Shown here in pieces: positions 1-12,767 of a DNA stretch of 64,000 bases. How positions within the stretch are numbered: position 1 is the first letter of the stretch; the number at the start of each line of letters is the position of its first letter. The notes below the pieces were generated by a model. It did no database searches, had not been told where the DNA came from, and saw only the letters and a program-made list of their open reading frames with translations. The position numbers and the translations under genes were made by a program. Origin of the DNA: Pascua guehoae (lineage: Eukaryota; Basidiomycota; Tremellomycetes; Trichosporonales; Trichosporonaceae); assembly GCA_001600415.1 (NCBI GenBank), contig BCJX01000010.1, forward strand, positions 1,111,248 to 1,175,247, given 5' to 3'.

Positions 1-36
1 CCCCCCCCCCCCCCCCCCCCCCGGGGGCCACCCCCA
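1..36. repeat. C-only run at window edge
   Basis: The first 22 bases are all C, followed by a short G run and another C run. Nothing biological can be read from it; it probably marks a contig edge or a collapsed homopolymer. Because the frame of the first gene stays open through it, the true start of that gene may lie outside the window. Confidence 0.7.
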
Positions 37-3000
37 ATGCACCCGCTCATCTCCACGTCCCCGCCCTTTCCCCACGGCACATGGGGCGCTACAACCCTTT
101 CCGCCGCCCAGACCTTTGCAGCCACGCCCACGCCCTCGGCCTCGGGTTCGGACAACCGCACGCTCCGATCGGCACTGCGGGGGGCGCTCCTGCACGAGTC
201 GAATGCGTACCACCTGGGCTACGGCCTGGGGTCCGCAATGAACCGCTGGCGCGACGCAGAGTTTGCGCGCGGGCAGGCCGAGGCCGAGGCGGGCGAGGAT
301 GACGATCAGGACGAGCTCGATGTGTACCCGGGCGCGTCCAGCTGGCCACGCGGGGGGTTGCATCCTGGTGTCGTGCGCCGGGGCGGATCATATACCGACT
401 CGCACGCGCGTGGGCACAGGCACGCGCGGACACGGCCGATGACGCCCGTGCTCCGCGACGCGGCGCGGGCGGATATGGGCGAGGTCGATCTCGTCGACTG
501 TGCCGTGTCGCGCGCCGTGGCGTGGAGGGAGACGGCGGTGGGTGCCGCTGTCAATGCGGCGTTCGGCACGGGCGTGAGTGTGGGCGAGGGTCGGGGCGAT
601 GTGGGCGTGGGTGTGGGTGTGAGTGGGAGCGGCGTCATGCGTGCCAGTGCAGGTGTGGCCGTCGGTGTGGCAGGCACACACGCCAATGTCGACAACATGA
701 GTGGGACCAGTGGCGGCCGATCAGGCTCGATCCACCACGTGCACGCCCCGCAGGCCCACAACCAGGCAATCTCCAACCCGAACCCGACCCCGAACCCGAA
801 TGCCAATCCCAGCGCCCTCTCATCCACGCCCTCGAGCCACACGTACACGTACACCTCGCGCGCCTCGACGTCCACGTACAACTCACGCTCGGCGTCCATG
901 TCCACCTCGTACCGATCCCACGCGACCACGACTCGCACCCGGCCCGCGCTCACGCCGTCGGCGCCCGACCGCGCGCTCCTGGTCCGCTGCTGCAGGCGGC
1001 ACACGGCAGCCCTGGCCGTCATCGCGTGCGAGGCGTTCACGAACCGCAGAGACACGCGCGCCGCGCTCGACGCGTGGGCGAGGACGGTCCAGGCGGAGCG
1101 GTACCGCGCGGCATACACTTGTGCGCTCCGGGCCGAGCTCCATGCCGCGCAGGAGAGCACGAGCGCGGTGGTACGTACCGGTATGGTGATCGGGTTGATC
1201 TCGAGCTGATGGGCAGAATCGCGCGTCACCCTCGAGTAGTATTGAGAGTGGGGATCACTTCGACAGCCAACTCGGCGCCGGGACCGACCTGCCCGTGGCG
1301 ACACCAACTGGTGGCATTGACATTTTCGACCTCGACATCAGCGACGTCTCGGACACGACCACCACCATTCCCACAGACACACGCGACCAAGAGTTTGCAG
1401 CAGAGCTCGCCGAAACGCTCGACCACACGACGGCGGCCCAACTCGCTGCGCTCGCAGGCACGGTAGCGCGCTTCCCGCTCTCCGAGCTCTCACCCGATCC
1501 CGAGGCGTGGTCGGCGTGCGCACCCTCGGGCGACGAGGTGGGAGCGCAGGCGCGTCGCCACATGGCCGACGACGAGGGGCAGACGGCGGCGCTCGCGCTC
1601 GCGCGCGCCCTCACGCTCGTGGCGGGAAACGTACAGACGGGAGGCGGGGGGTACGGTGTTGCTGTGGCCGGGACGCGGATGGCCAGAGTCGTGGCCGTCG
1701 CGGATAATGTGCTCGCGCTCGAGGTCGTCCCCGAGGAGGGTGAGGAAAAACACCCGGCGGGGGATAGTGGAGGGGATGCAGCCGACCGACGTCAAGATCG
1801 GAGGCAGGGTGAGGTCGATGGCGAGGGTGACGCCAAAGGCGGGGCCGAGGCCGGCGGCGGCATCGAGGGCAAAGGAGAGGGCGAGGCCGAGGGTGCCGGT
1901 GAGACAGAGGCCGGCGGTGAGACCCAACGCGGGGATGGACGTGAGAAGTTGGACGAACGCAGCAGCAGCGAGAAAGCCAGGACCTGTACGCAAACAGCGT
2001 GCGTCGACAGCCCTCCTGGGAACAAGGACAACGATCAAGAGGCCCGAAAGGGACCCACCCACGAGCGTACCGCGAGCCGGGCCACGCTCGCCTCGCAGGC
2101 GTCCCTCGACACGATCGATCTCGAGTCTCACACCAACCCACCACCCCCCATCGTCCTCTCGCTCCCGGCCTTCCTGTCGTCGCCGACCCTTCTCGACAGG
2201 CTACCGCACGACCTCCTCCCGGCCTCGTTCCGCTCCGATGCCCTCCTCGCCGACGTGTGCGAGCACGCAGCAGGGTCGCCCGGGACGAAGACGCTCCAGC
2301 TCCCGGCGTACGACTACCCCACACCCGTGATCGATTCCGACTCGGACAGCGACACACCGCCGCCCCTCGACATTGGCGAGGCGTGGGTCGTGGGTAACGG
2401 GGGCCTGTCGGCGTCGCCGGCGGGCTCAGTCCCCCTCCCGTGTCCGCGGGGGGAGCGCTGCGTGCGTACCGTCGCGACTGCGGCGGTACTGCACCGCCCG
2501 GCGCTGCAGCGATACTATGACCTCCTGGCTGCGGGGCTGCTCGCGATCGGGTCGCGACCGCGCATCGCGTGCCTCGAGCACGTGCCGCTCGCGCGAGGCG
2601 AGCGCGCCAAGCAGGTCCGCGCTGTCGCCGACGAGGTCAAGAGGCGGGATGAGAATGGTGAGTCACGGTTGGGTAACGCTATGTCCACGCAAGCCGAGAA
2701 TGCAGTCGAGACCGAGCCTCCAGCGGTGGACACCGCCCTTACCGTCTCTGGTGCGAGCACTGCCATACCTCGCAGGGCACCCGGTTCCCTGCCCCTCCCC
2801 CGGCGCACCAGCTCGTTCACCCTGTTCCGCAACTGGATCCTGGGCCGGCGGGACGACCTCCCTGAGGCACCACCGGCGCAGCAGATGGAGATTACCGCTG
2901 TGCCGTCAACCTCTGAACAGGACAGAGGTGGTGAGGCTGTCGCCGCGAACCCGGACGCCAAGTCACAAGCTCCGGTGATGGTGCCCGAGCGACAAACGAG

Positions 3001-3166
3001 CCACCACCCCGAAACCGACGACATGAACGCACTCGCGCCCGAGGTCGCGGCACTGACGCGTGCACTGGAGGTCGAGGGCATCGTCGTCGTCGGCGTCCAC
3101 CCCGCGTTCATGGACTTGCTCCTGCGCGACGCCGTGGCGCGGCCGAGTATGTGGCGGTTGGCGTAG
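37..3166 (+). CDS. Large low-complexity protein of unknown function, 5' end provisional
   Basis: Two exons, 37..1170 and 1217..3166, are joined by a 46-nt intron with a GTACGT donor and a GGCAG acceptor; the two frames meet exactly and give about 1027 residues. The ATG at 37 is provisional because the frame is open to the window edge. No family was recognised. Seen in the protein: a Val-Gly tract (about residues 184-215), Asn-Pro repeats (about 247-260), Ser/Thr/Tyr-rich linkers, acidic and Glu/Gly-rich stretches, and several helix-like segments rich in Ala, Leu and Arg (about 315-375, 460-490 and 750-800). The last 45 residues look like a folded alpha/beta segment. There is no signal peptide or membrane segment. 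A second, in-frame intron 2658..2705 (GTGAGT...GCAG) is possible. It is convergent with the downstream deubiquitinase. Function unknown. Confidence 0.6.
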
Positions 3167-3739
3167 CATGGCTTGTAGCGTGTGGTTCGTGGGGCGAAAC
3201 GCGCGGCTGTAAAGGCACTCCAGTGTGGGCTCTTCGTTAAGAGGGGTGTTAAGAGGAGTGTTGGACGATGATGTGGTGTACGTCCCACCATGGTTTCCCG
3301 CGTTGTATATAGTCAATAATAATGAGACATTCCAAAATGCCCATCCTACACCTGCTCGCGGCGCACCGGCTCGATCGCACACCCGTTTGCCTTCCTGCAC
3401 GTCCGTCAGCTAGTCTCCATTCACGAGCCCAGAGTCCCCGCATTCGGTCCCATTAGTACGCGGTGCTGGGGTGGCTGTGTAAAGCCCTCTTGGCCACTGG
3501 CTGTGCTAGCGATGCATTGATGCAAGAGTTCAACTTGTCTACACCTTCTCATACTGCCGTCAGCGATTGGGTCGAGCGTAAGACTTACAAAGCACAGGTA
3601 TGCGCGCGCGTTGAGCACTTCGTCAACGGTGGCGCGGCGGATCTCGGTGCTAGCAGTGTCAGCGACCAGTAGGTGGGGCGTGATTAGAGTTTGCCGTCGA
3701 TAGCAGTTGTGTGTGACTCGATACTCGGTCCAACTCGAC

Positions 3740-6700
3740 TCACTCGGAGCAGTAACACCACACCCTGCGGTCCTTCTGGGGCTTGTCATCTGCCGCTTGT
3801 GACAGGCGGTCCCCGATCGACACGGCGGCGACGTTGGCGCCCTGGTTGACGGGATCGATAAAGACGCGCTCGGGGTCGACGAGCACGTAAGCGATATAGT
3901 GCCCGCCAACCATTGTGCCCATGTGCACGACGACGGCTGCGGTGAGCACTTTGAAACGTGGAGTATAAAGACTCACCATACAGCTTGTACGGGAGAGGCG
4001 GCACGTCGGGGCCTTGCTCGACCGACGGCCAGTCCATGTATGGCGCGCGCATGCCTTGTGCCGTTTGAACAACCTTGAAGTCGTTGCGGTTCGGAGCGAG
4101 GAACGGAGACATGTCCAGTACCTCGGGGAACGAGACAAAGTCATCGAGTCTGGTAGTGTTAGCAAACGTGTCATGGTGGTACAGAGTAGGCTCTTCCGCG
4201 CCTGGGTAGAATGCGATTGGCACCCACACGCCCCCGCTCCCTCCTCACCCGCACCTGAATCGACGCACTTTTTCAAATTAGAAAACGACGAGTACAAGGC
4301 TGACGTCGTCTGCTTGAAGCGTTTAATGTGGAACACGAGCACCTCTGGGGCCTTTGCAATGAGGTATCGCTTGAACGCGCGCCGTAGGACAAAGTGCTTG
4401 TGTACATTCTGCCGCCGGTGGCGGAAAAAGTGTCCACCGCGCCCGGGGCCAGTGGGAAGCTCCTCGTCATCAGTCGAGTCGGATAGCCCGTCCGATTCGA
4501 CCTCGTCTGGTTCTGCGTCGGTCACGTCGAGTGCGTCAAACGATTCACTCAGGCTCAGGTCTGGGCTCGTTGCGGCGGGTCTGTTCTCCTTGTCGTCCAA
4601 TCCCATATTAGCCGAAGGCTCAGTCGTCGCGACCGTCGTCGTGCTCGTTACTGTTATCAACGGACTGCCGACACTGTCTGCTGTCTCTGTCGATGTCGTC
4701 GAGTGTTGCGTGTCCGTGCTTGAGAGCGAGTCCACGCGACCAATGTCTTTCTCCTGCGAACCCGCCTGTGCCACATCGTCCTTGTCCACCGCGGCCGACT
4801 TGTCTGACTTGCGGCGCAGAGGCGATGGCGCACGCAGCCCACGGGTTGCGTTTGCTGCCCATCGTCCAATACCGCCGCCGCCGCTGTCTCCATTTTGTGC
4901 AGTGGCCGTATCGTTTGTCTTTGAGCCATCGACAGCAATGGCGGGAACAGCAGAGCTGGACGATAATGGAGCCACAACAGCGGCAGCTGCCGCGAGCACT
5001 CCAGAGGGTATGACGCTGCTGTTTCGTCGCTGCTTGACATAGTGCCCGCTCTTGATCTTCCAGCACTTGTGGCACGCAAACGCATTGTCGCCCTCGAGCA
5101 CCTCGACCGACGTAAACGACTTGAGGCTGTCGATCAGGCCATAGTCGGGCTTGGGTCCGGATCCATTGGCAGCGGCCAGTCCTCCAGCGTGCGCGGCGCG
5201 CAACTTGGCCAACGGGTCGGCGGTCTCTGGCGGCGCAGGTGGACCATAGAGAATGCGCTGGATGTAGGCCAGCTGCGCAGCCGTCGGCGTGGCCTGGTGT
5301 GGGTGGGTATGCGTCTTGCCGCAAGGGTGAATGTCAGAAGAAGGACCCAGTCGCGGTGATCCAGGCATAGGCGTTGTCGTGCCTGGTGTGCTGGGCTCTG
5401 GCGTTCTAATGACGGGTGGTGTAGGTGCTGGCGAGTCTGCAGAGGTTTCTTCATTCCGTGCCTCACTCCTACTCTCATTCCCGTCTGTTGATGTCTGCGA
5501 GTTTTGGGCACTCGGCGTTCGTCCCATCTTGCGGCGAAAGGTGAACGCACGCCCGATGCGTTTCGAAGACGACACGGAGCGGCCCAGCGAGGTCGAACTC
5601 TGAGGGTCATCGGCGTCGCTCGACTGGTAGTGGGATGTGCGCTCGCGGCGATGCTTTGGGCCGAGACCAAGGTAGTTGCGGTCGTCGTCACCCTCTGGCT
5701 CAGACATGACCGCCGCGTCGCTAAACTTGCTCGCGCTTGAAAGTGGGCGAGGCTTGAACATTGCGCGGAAGCGGTCGCGCCGCTTACCTGCCCTTCGGGC
5801 GTCGTCGCTGCGCATGCTGAGCGAAATGTCCAGAAACCCCTCGTACGTGTGCGACACCGACTTGCACGTCTCGCACACGACGACCGACGCCAAGAGGCCG
5901 CCAAACAGCACGTCGACAAACGGCACACACGGGTCCAAATACAGCGACGAAGCCATGGATCCCCGCCTGGGACGGTCCTCCATCGGTGGTGGGGCCAGTG
6001 ATGGTGGAAACTGGGGTTCAGCCGACTGCCCAAATGCTGGGGACGCCGATGACGACGACGACACCCGCGGCAACGGTGGTGGCAGAGTAGCGGACACCTG
6101 CGCTGGCGCCGACTTGATCGACGCCGTCTCCACGATCTCCTTGCGCTTCTTGATCACGTCCTTTTCTTCCATCTCCATCGAGTCCAGGAGGTGTCGCAAG
6201 AGCTCGTGGGCGTCCTGCTGCGCAAACTCGTCATATTGGTCGTATTTGCGTGCAAGCTCTCGCAAGAGCTGGCGCAGGGTAATATTGTGCCTGCTGCTCG
6301 AGTCGCTGGAACCGCGCGTGCCGCCACCATGGTCCTTGACCTGCCACGCCTTGTGGAGCGAGTTTGTAAACGCGCGCGTCACAGGGAGCATATTGAAGAG
6401 CGGCGGCTCGAGGACGTCGGGTCCGAGGCACGGTGTCAATGATGGCTGCTGCGGTGGGGGTGGCAGCTGCGTTGTTGGGACGGGGACAAGCGGCATGGTC
6501 GGTGTGGATGAGAGAAGGGAGATGAGTGCGGGTGTCGCGCTCAACTGTAGAGGGCGTCAGTGTCGGGTGCCAGAGGGCGGCGGTAGCACATGTAAACACC
6601 ACACACAGGGCGACGACCAAGGCCACACAACAACAATCCCTCCTGCACTCGGACCATGGCGTCATGGACACGATACTCACAGCCTGGAACGTCGAGTTTA

Positions 6701-6860
6701 AGAAACACGTCATGCCCATGTTGACAATGCCCGCGGGGCTGTTGGCCGCAGCCTGGGTGGGCGTACTGCCCTTGTCGGCGGCACGGTCGCCCGCTTCCAG
6801 TGATGGGCGGGGCGAGTGCGCCGGCGACGGCATTTTGGATTGGGGTGCCGAAAAGCTCAT
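3740..6860 (-). CDS. Ubiquitin carboxyl-terminal hydrolase, USP16/45-like (peptidase C19)
   Basis: A cysteine protease removing ubiquitin from proteins. Exons on the minus strand are 6860..6681, 6544..4269, 4149..3977 and 3936..3740, giving 941 residues. The Cys box spans about residues 44-60 (NMGMTCFLNSTFQA) with catalytic Cys52 and the preceding Asn that stabilises the oxyanion. A QQDAHELLRHLLDSM motif follows the Cys box, a CxxC zinc-ribbon element (CHKCW) lies mid-protein, and the His box HMGTMVGGHYIAYV is created by the last splice. Two exon joins restore family motifs (LKKLDDFVSFPEVLD and YKLYAVVVHMG), which supports the introns. A long Ser/Pro/Thr-rich insertion splits the catalytic domain, as in USP16/USP45. 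The usual GNTC is GMTC here. No targeting signal was seen, so cytosol or nucleus is expected. The exact orthologue is uncertain. Confidence 0.9.
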
Positions 6861-9505
6861 CGCGGCGGCGGCGGTGGTGGGAAAGTAGTAACGGGTGAGG
6901 GAGGGGGTAGAGCGTGCAGTTGAGGACGCAACGTTGGGATTAGGTTACTGGAATGGGGAAGAAAGTAAAGGGTGGTGGGGAATGGCGTTGGGTGTGGCGT
7001 CGAGGCGTCTGTCGGTCGGGTTGAACCAGGCCTGCAGGTGGAATGTGATGAAGACAAGACGAGAATCCAGTGGACTGGGCCGGTTGTTGTTTGAATAATG
7101 CTAACGGTGGTAGTTGTCGTTTGATGACGATTCCTTGTGGGGCGATGATCCAGCAGTGCAGAGAAGAGCTGTGCACATGTGCAACACGCAACAGCCCCGG
7201 TCGGAGTGGGTATGTACAATGACCCGATCGCTTGCTGTCCGAGGTGAGGTGATGGGGTCTGTGGTAAAGGGTGGAATCGCGCGATCGCGGCGGTCTGTCG
7301 TGCGTCGTGCGCGGTCAGACAGTGACCGTCGACTGGAATGGCTCGAGGGCTGATGTGGGCGCGCCAGGAGAAAGGCGGAGAGAAATGGGGGCTGGAATGA
7401 GGCTCGAGCGCTCCAGGCGCCATGCAGTCGAGCTGATAGCAAGGTATAGGTAGACAGGGACCAAGCGGCGGATGACGATGGCGTGTGAAGGGATGGTGGA
7501 CAGTGGGTGATAACGAGGGTAGGTGGTGGGCAGAGCGATGGTAATGATGATGTGGTGAGGTGAATGAATGGGGACGACAGGATCAGTCAGAGGAAGGAGC
7601 AAGCAAGCAAGGAAGGAAGGGAGGGAAGCTGGGTGGTGGTGACTGGGACGCCAGTACGCCAGGGTGGGGGCGAGCGGGGGGGGGGGGGGCGGGGATTTGG
7701 CCAATGTGGAGTTTTGGGTTTTAGGCACTACAGTACTCGTACCACGGCCAGCGGCAGGCACACCACCTCCGACAACTACGCCATCCATCACCCTGCCCCT
7801 CTCGGTCAACAAACACTGTCCGCGTCGTAATCGCCCTAGACTCGGTGCCCAATGCCGTATGCACACTCGTCGCCATCCCTCGGCCTCCGGGCCTCCGAGC
7901 TTCTGAATCTGCCCAAGTTTCCAGTTTCCATTCCGCCGCACGCCGCGGTTTTCCCCATTTAGACAAGCTCGACGCGGTCTGTGCGGCCGACCCTCTGCGC
8001 CACCCGCAGGTATATAACTTGGACCATGCTTGGCTATCAGATAGCATCCATGGCCACTGGCCACTGACAGAGCTCGCAATGGTTTCCAATGGCCAGCGGG
8101 TCGGGGAGTGCTAGGTTCCATTCCATTGTCCACACCGCACGCGATGCCCATCGTTCCGAACAGCACCTCTGCGGAGCGGAGTGACTTGACGCCGCCCGTG
8201 ATCCAGACAGCAAAAGGCCACGCCGCGTTGCATCTCTCATCTGGCCATCTGGGTCATGAATGGATGCCCTCGGCCACCTATCATCGGGATCAGACATGGT
8301 TTACTCGCACAGCCTGAGGATCCGGGCCGTCGCGGCTGGCTTTGTCTTGCGGGCCGAACCGGATCTCTCCCATGCCAGAGATCATAGCGTGCAATATCTA
8401 TAAAACACCAGACATCGAATCCCGCACGAAGCCGTTGCGTGGAGCCATGGTGCATGGAGCTGCTTCTCTCGCATGGCAGGGGAGACCTCGGAACCACACG
8501 GTTAGTCTGTGCAACCTATCGTTGCTTCCGCGCCAACCTCGCACTTTCTGCTAGTACGGTATTGGTGACCACCGAGTATGGCTTTCATTGGGCACTCATG
8601 CACGCTTGATTCTACCTGCAAAGCTCAGCCGAACTCGCAGGCATTACCATGGATCAATACTCGTCGAGTAATGCTTCGTTCACTTCACTCACAGCCAACT
8701 CCGACACGACGCGCTCATCGTCATGCTGCCGACGCCGAGGCTGGATCTCCGAGCCGGACCCAAAATCAAGCAGACAGAACTCCGCGTTCCGGAGCTGCAC
8801 ATCTGGGCCGTACAGTACAGTACAGTACGACGTCGCTCGTGTTTCTTGTGCGGTGTGATGATACGCACGATGCGTACTTCAGATGTTACGACAGCCCGCT
8901 CGTGGGGTTCGGCTCTGTTCATGTTTGGCGTGACGTGTTCGGTGATCACTTTCGGGCCGGTGCCTGAATTTAGTCGCCGCGCCGCGCCGGCGGGCGCCGG
9001 GCGGACCGCAAAGGGGCAAACGCTGCATGGCTGCAACGGATGCAACGGCGCTTGCTTCACGTGCACGTGACCGCATCAGCAAGGAGCACCTCGCGCGCTG
9101 AGGGGGGGGAGGTGGGGGGCAGGGCGGAACGAGGGCGCGAGAGATGACGTTGGCTCAAACGGTCTGCTCACAATCAATGCTGCATTCAGCGAGCTGATGC
9201 CCGTCTTGTCAATGCATACGGCCGAGACAACGCACAGTGGCCGAAGGGCATTGAGTATTGCGGCCGTACGCCGAACGCCGTGGCTAGTGGACACGTGGGC
9301 TGAAGGAATGGGCTAAGGAATGGGCTATGGAGGTTCGTAGCCTGTTGTTGGGGGAATGGCCGACGGTGAGCAGACCGATGGCCAGCTTGCCGAGAGTTGG
9401 CCGAACGAAACGACTTTGATTCTCTAACACTAACATCCAATAATGTTTCATCTTGTACGGCCATCGGCCATGCAATGTTGTCTGGTGTGGGCTACCGTTG
9501 CTAAC

Positions 9506-9512
9506 ATATAAG
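9506..9512 (+). promoter_or_regulatory. TATA-like box of the SDR gene
   Basis: ATATAAG lies about 160 bases before the start codon, a plausible spacing for a fungal promoter. No other element was identified. Confidence 0.35.
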
Positions 9513-9565
9513 GCTACAGCTACCCGTACTCGGCAATGACTCAGACCAGCAATCCAAGAACCCAT

Positions 9566-9615
9566 ACCACCACCACCACCACCACCACCACCACCACCAC
9601 CACCACCACCACCAC
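9566..9615 (+). repeat. ACC trinucleotide microsatellite
   Basis: About 16 uninterrupted ACC units end 57 bases before the SDR start codon, so the tract is probably in the 5' leader. It is followed by CAACCA-type imperfect repeats. Confidence 0.9.
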
Positions 9616-9672
9616 TACAACCACAACCACAACCACAACCCACCCCGCCCCCCTCCAATCGATCTCTCCACA

Positions 9673-10622
9673 ATGAAGGTGTTTCTGACCGGCGCATCGG
9701 GATACGTGGTAAGTCACGCCCCACTCTCATCAACACCTCATGGCAGGAGCTAACCAAACCACAGGGCTCGGCAGTGACCAAAGAGCTCGTCGCGCACGGC
9801 ATCGAGGTCGTGGGCATGGCGCGCTCTGCGGCGTCCGAAGCCAAGGTGGCAGCCAACGGCGCGACGCCTGTTCGGGGGGACAACAGCGACATTGCGGGTA
9901 TTGTCAAGTACGCGACCGAAGCGGACGCGACGATCCACTGCGCGTTCGACCACAGCTTTACCGACTTTGCGGGCGCGTGCGCGACCGAGGTGGGGATCAT
10001 TGACGCCATTGGCGCGGCGTACGCGGGGACCGACAAGGTGTTCATCGCGAGCGGGGGCGCGCTCACGGGCATCGGGATACCGGGGTTTGACGAGACCATG
10101 TCTGGCCTGGGCGGCCCGCGTGTGGGCTCCGAGGACGCGATGCGCAAGTGGGGGAGCCGCGGGGTGCGCACCGTCATCATCCGTCTCGCGCCGCTCACGC
10201 ACGGCGAGGGCCTGAGCGCACACTCGTTCATCGGGCAGATTATCGACGCCGACAGGAAGGCAGGATTCGCAGCCACCGTCGACGGCGGGGCGGCCCGCTG
10301 GCCCTCGGTAAACATTGCCGACGCTGCCGTGCTCTATCGCCTCGCACTCGGTGCACCACAGGGTTACACTGTCTACCACGCCACGGACGAGGATGGGATC
10401 CCCCACGCCGAGATCGCACGGGTCATCGCCGACAAGACGGGCCTGCCCATCAAGGATATTTCGGCCGCAGAGGCACCAGCACACTTTGGCTTTATCGGCA
10501 CCGTCATTCCCATGGACGCGTGCGTTAGCTCAAAGCTCACGCAGGAGCGCCTCGGGTGGTCGCCCAAGGGCGTACGGCTCCTCGACGAGCTCAAGGCGGG
10601 CAGGTACTTTGATCTCGCGTAG
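9673..10622 (+). CDS. NAD-dependent epimerase/dehydratase family protein (atypical SDR)
   Basis: Exons 9673..9708 and 9765..10622 encode 297 residues; the 56-nt intron has a GTAAGT donor and ACAG acceptor. The first exon carries the beta1-glycine-loop NAD(P)-binding motif MKVFLTGASGYVG, completed across the splice, which fixes the start. Later features fit the atypical SDR_a7-like group: a GDNSDI segment after beta3, IHCAFDHSFTDFAGA after beta4, a VIIRLAPLTHGEG strand, GGAARWPSVNIADAA, and a C-terminal LGWSPKGVRLLDEL typical of epimerases. The length is normal for the family. No signal peptide was seen, so it is probably cytosolic. The substrate cannot be predicted. It is convergent with the RPEL gene. 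Confidence 0.88.
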
Positions 10623-10874
10623 GCGTGCCCAGTCATATGTTGTAGGAGGCGGCGCGGTGTATTTGCCGCGCGGGATGTAATGTGGCATGTATCGAGCCCT
10701 CTCAACAGCAGAATCTTTGCAATTCTAACCACCACCTGTCCGAAAATCATCCAACACCTGACTTGTCGAACACTGCTGCATCGCTCATGGCGGCTCGTCT
10801 CACTACTAGGTACAACGCATCACACTCTCTTCAGAGTAGGGTTTTCGGGTTTGTCGGTATAGCCAGTGGGAAAC

Positions 10875-12067
10875 CTAGGCATTGCCGGGGACAGCGTCGG
10901 CTGTGGAGTAAGTGGGAGTCTGGACACTGGTGGCGGGGTGTGTCGCAGACGGCCAGGACGCTGTGATACCGGTGCAACACCGGTTGTTTGAATGTTTCAA
11001 GTGGTACACGGAACACACAGCCACCAAGCCCGCCCCGCCGCCCTGCACTCACCCTTGAGGATGCCCTTCTGCACGAGCTCGTCGGCGGTGGGGCGGTGGG
11101 CAATGTCCTTGTCGAGGCGGTCCTACAGTGTCAGCGTGAACACCGAATGTGCAGTAGTACGAGTCGCCGAGTGGCTGGGCCGCGCCACGACCAGGGCGGT
11201 ACTGCATCCATGGCGTTGTAGGAAAACGGCGGGTGGGTCATGCCATCACCTTGGAAAATACGAGCAGCCTTCCCTGGCAGACGGCACTTGGACAACAGGT
11301 TGACAACGGGTGGACACCAGGGGTACGCACCTTGTTCATCGACTTTGCCAGTTCGGCACGCTTGCCTGCAAGGCGGTCGCCGGGCTCGCCTGTTGTCAGT
11401 TTGGTCCTCATGACAATAGCCATCTCTGTGTTCAATAATCGTAGCGCGGGCAGTGACATGGGGCAAGGACAGCTCTCTTTCTCTTCGTCCTGCACGGTTG
11501 CTCTAGATCTCTTAAAGGATCTCGCAGCAGCCCCGAAATTCAGTGCAACACACAACGGCGGCGGCATGGCGGCTCCCACAGGCCCAACTCATGGGCCAAC
11601 AGAGACCTGGCGACATCGACGAGCTGTCCTGTCTCTGGGACACAGTAGTGGCTGGTGATCCTTCACTGGATGCCCAAACTCGCCCGAAACGCACAACGCA
11701 CAACACACAGCACAACACGCTTATCAGCCTCCCTACCCTTCTTGCCACCTCCCATGCAGCTGCCACGCGCAACATAACACCATCCACCTCCACGCAGCTG
11801 CGCCAATCACCACGCTGTGAACGCCCGCTCACAGCTCACATGCTCCCGTGCCTCGCGCGGTCTCCATTCCCAAGCCCCAAAGCAAGCTCGCCCAGGTCCA
11901 CACGCACCCTTGAGAATACCCTTGTTCTTGAGCTCTTCGGCGTCGGCGCGCTTGGCGAGAAGCGAGTCCATGCGCATGCGGTCGACAGGGGACGTGGGGG
12001 AGAGGTCGGACGTCTCGTCCACACCAACGTCGGCGGTCTTGGGAATGTTGATGGGCGGGGCGGACAT
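10875..12067 (-). CDS. Small RPEL-repeat protein
   Basis: Four exons, 12067..11908, 11389..11331, 11122..11053 and 10900..10875, give a 104-residue protein that closes in frame at TAG. Two RPEL-like motifs are visible: LLAKRADAEELKNKGILK (about residues 36-53, first Arg-Pro degenerate) and IAHRPTADELVQKGILK (about 80-96). They are separated by a charged linker (RLAGKRAELAKSM). In animals RPEL motifs bind G-actin (MRTF, Phactr). Fungi have short proteins built almost only of such repeats, with no established role that I know of. The second, third and fourth exons are too short to be noticed as ORFs; the first intron is long (518 nt). Most introns have GTGCGT or GTGAGT donors. It is divergent from the FAD oxidoreductase, with about 700 bp between starts. 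Confidence 0.75.
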
Positions 12068-12575
12068 GGGTGCGTCGTCAAAGGATGGGTGGGATATGCA
12101 AAGTGTGCAGTGCAGAGGTTGGAGTGGTTGGTCTGGAGCAGGGTTAGCCAGGTGCTGGATGGGAGAGGTTGGCTCGTGGATGGACCTACTTGGGGATGGT
12201 GGATGAGAGTAGAGTAGTGAGAGATGAGAGTGGCGCGAGCACACAACTGTAGATAGATGGTCTGCTGTACTGGTGCACTGGTGCACTACTGTATGTGATG
12301 GCTGGCGGGGTGGTAGTGAGCGGCATCAGTTGGTCGTAATAGTGTCGGAAAGAGCAACCAAAGGGGGCCACAACAATAGCCATGACGTCATGGTATTCAC
12401 TACAGTCACGTGGACTTGGCAAGTTTGCGAAATTTACTCCCGCTGACTGCTGAGAAGTGTAGCCTCGTGGAATCTGTCTGTGGGCTCTGGGCTCTGGCTC
12501 TGTGGGTCTCTCTGGGGCGCACGGGCCTCGTCCATCCCATGTTCCATGAGGCATCAATATTTGCGCCGCCCATTG

Positions 12576-12605
12576 TCTCGTCTCGTCTCGTCTCGTCTCG
12601 TCTCG
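12576..12605 (+). repeat. TCTCG pentanucleotide repeat
   Basis: Six perfect TCTCG units lie about 165 bases before the FAD oxidoreductase start codon, in its pyrimidine-rich upstream region. Confidence 0.9.
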
Positions 12606-12767
12606 TCTCTCTCCAGCCACTCTCTTTTGCATCGCCCAACCCGACCATTGTCATCCTCCCCATTGCATCCCCCCGCGAGCGTACAGTTTGGACCGACCCC
12701 GCCGCCTGCGCAGAGCGCACTGCTCCCCTCGACATTACCTCTCCTTTACATTCATTCGCCACTTAGC

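Larger units (their letters stand above)
6861..9672. other. Intergenic region with no supported gene
   Basis: This holds the upstream region of the deubiquitinase, which is pyrimidine-rich on the minus strand, and the upstream region of the SDR gene. Several overlapping ORFs occur on both strands, but none shows a family motif, signal peptide or plausible splice partners. A G run lies near 7677-7690. Confidence 0.5.

Noticed and set aside
306..1307. Long minus-strand ORF opposite the first gene
   Set aside because: It mirrors the GC-rich plus-strand frame, has no family motif, and the plus-strand frames join perfectly through an intron.
7315..8166. 283-residue minus-strand ORF upstream of the deubiquitinase
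   Set aside because: Composition follows CT-rich leader sequence; no motif, no splice partners, Pro/His runs from simple repeats.
12406..12762. Arg/Asp-Glu-Thr repeat ORF
   Set aside because: Produced by translating the TCTCG microsatellite on the minus strand.
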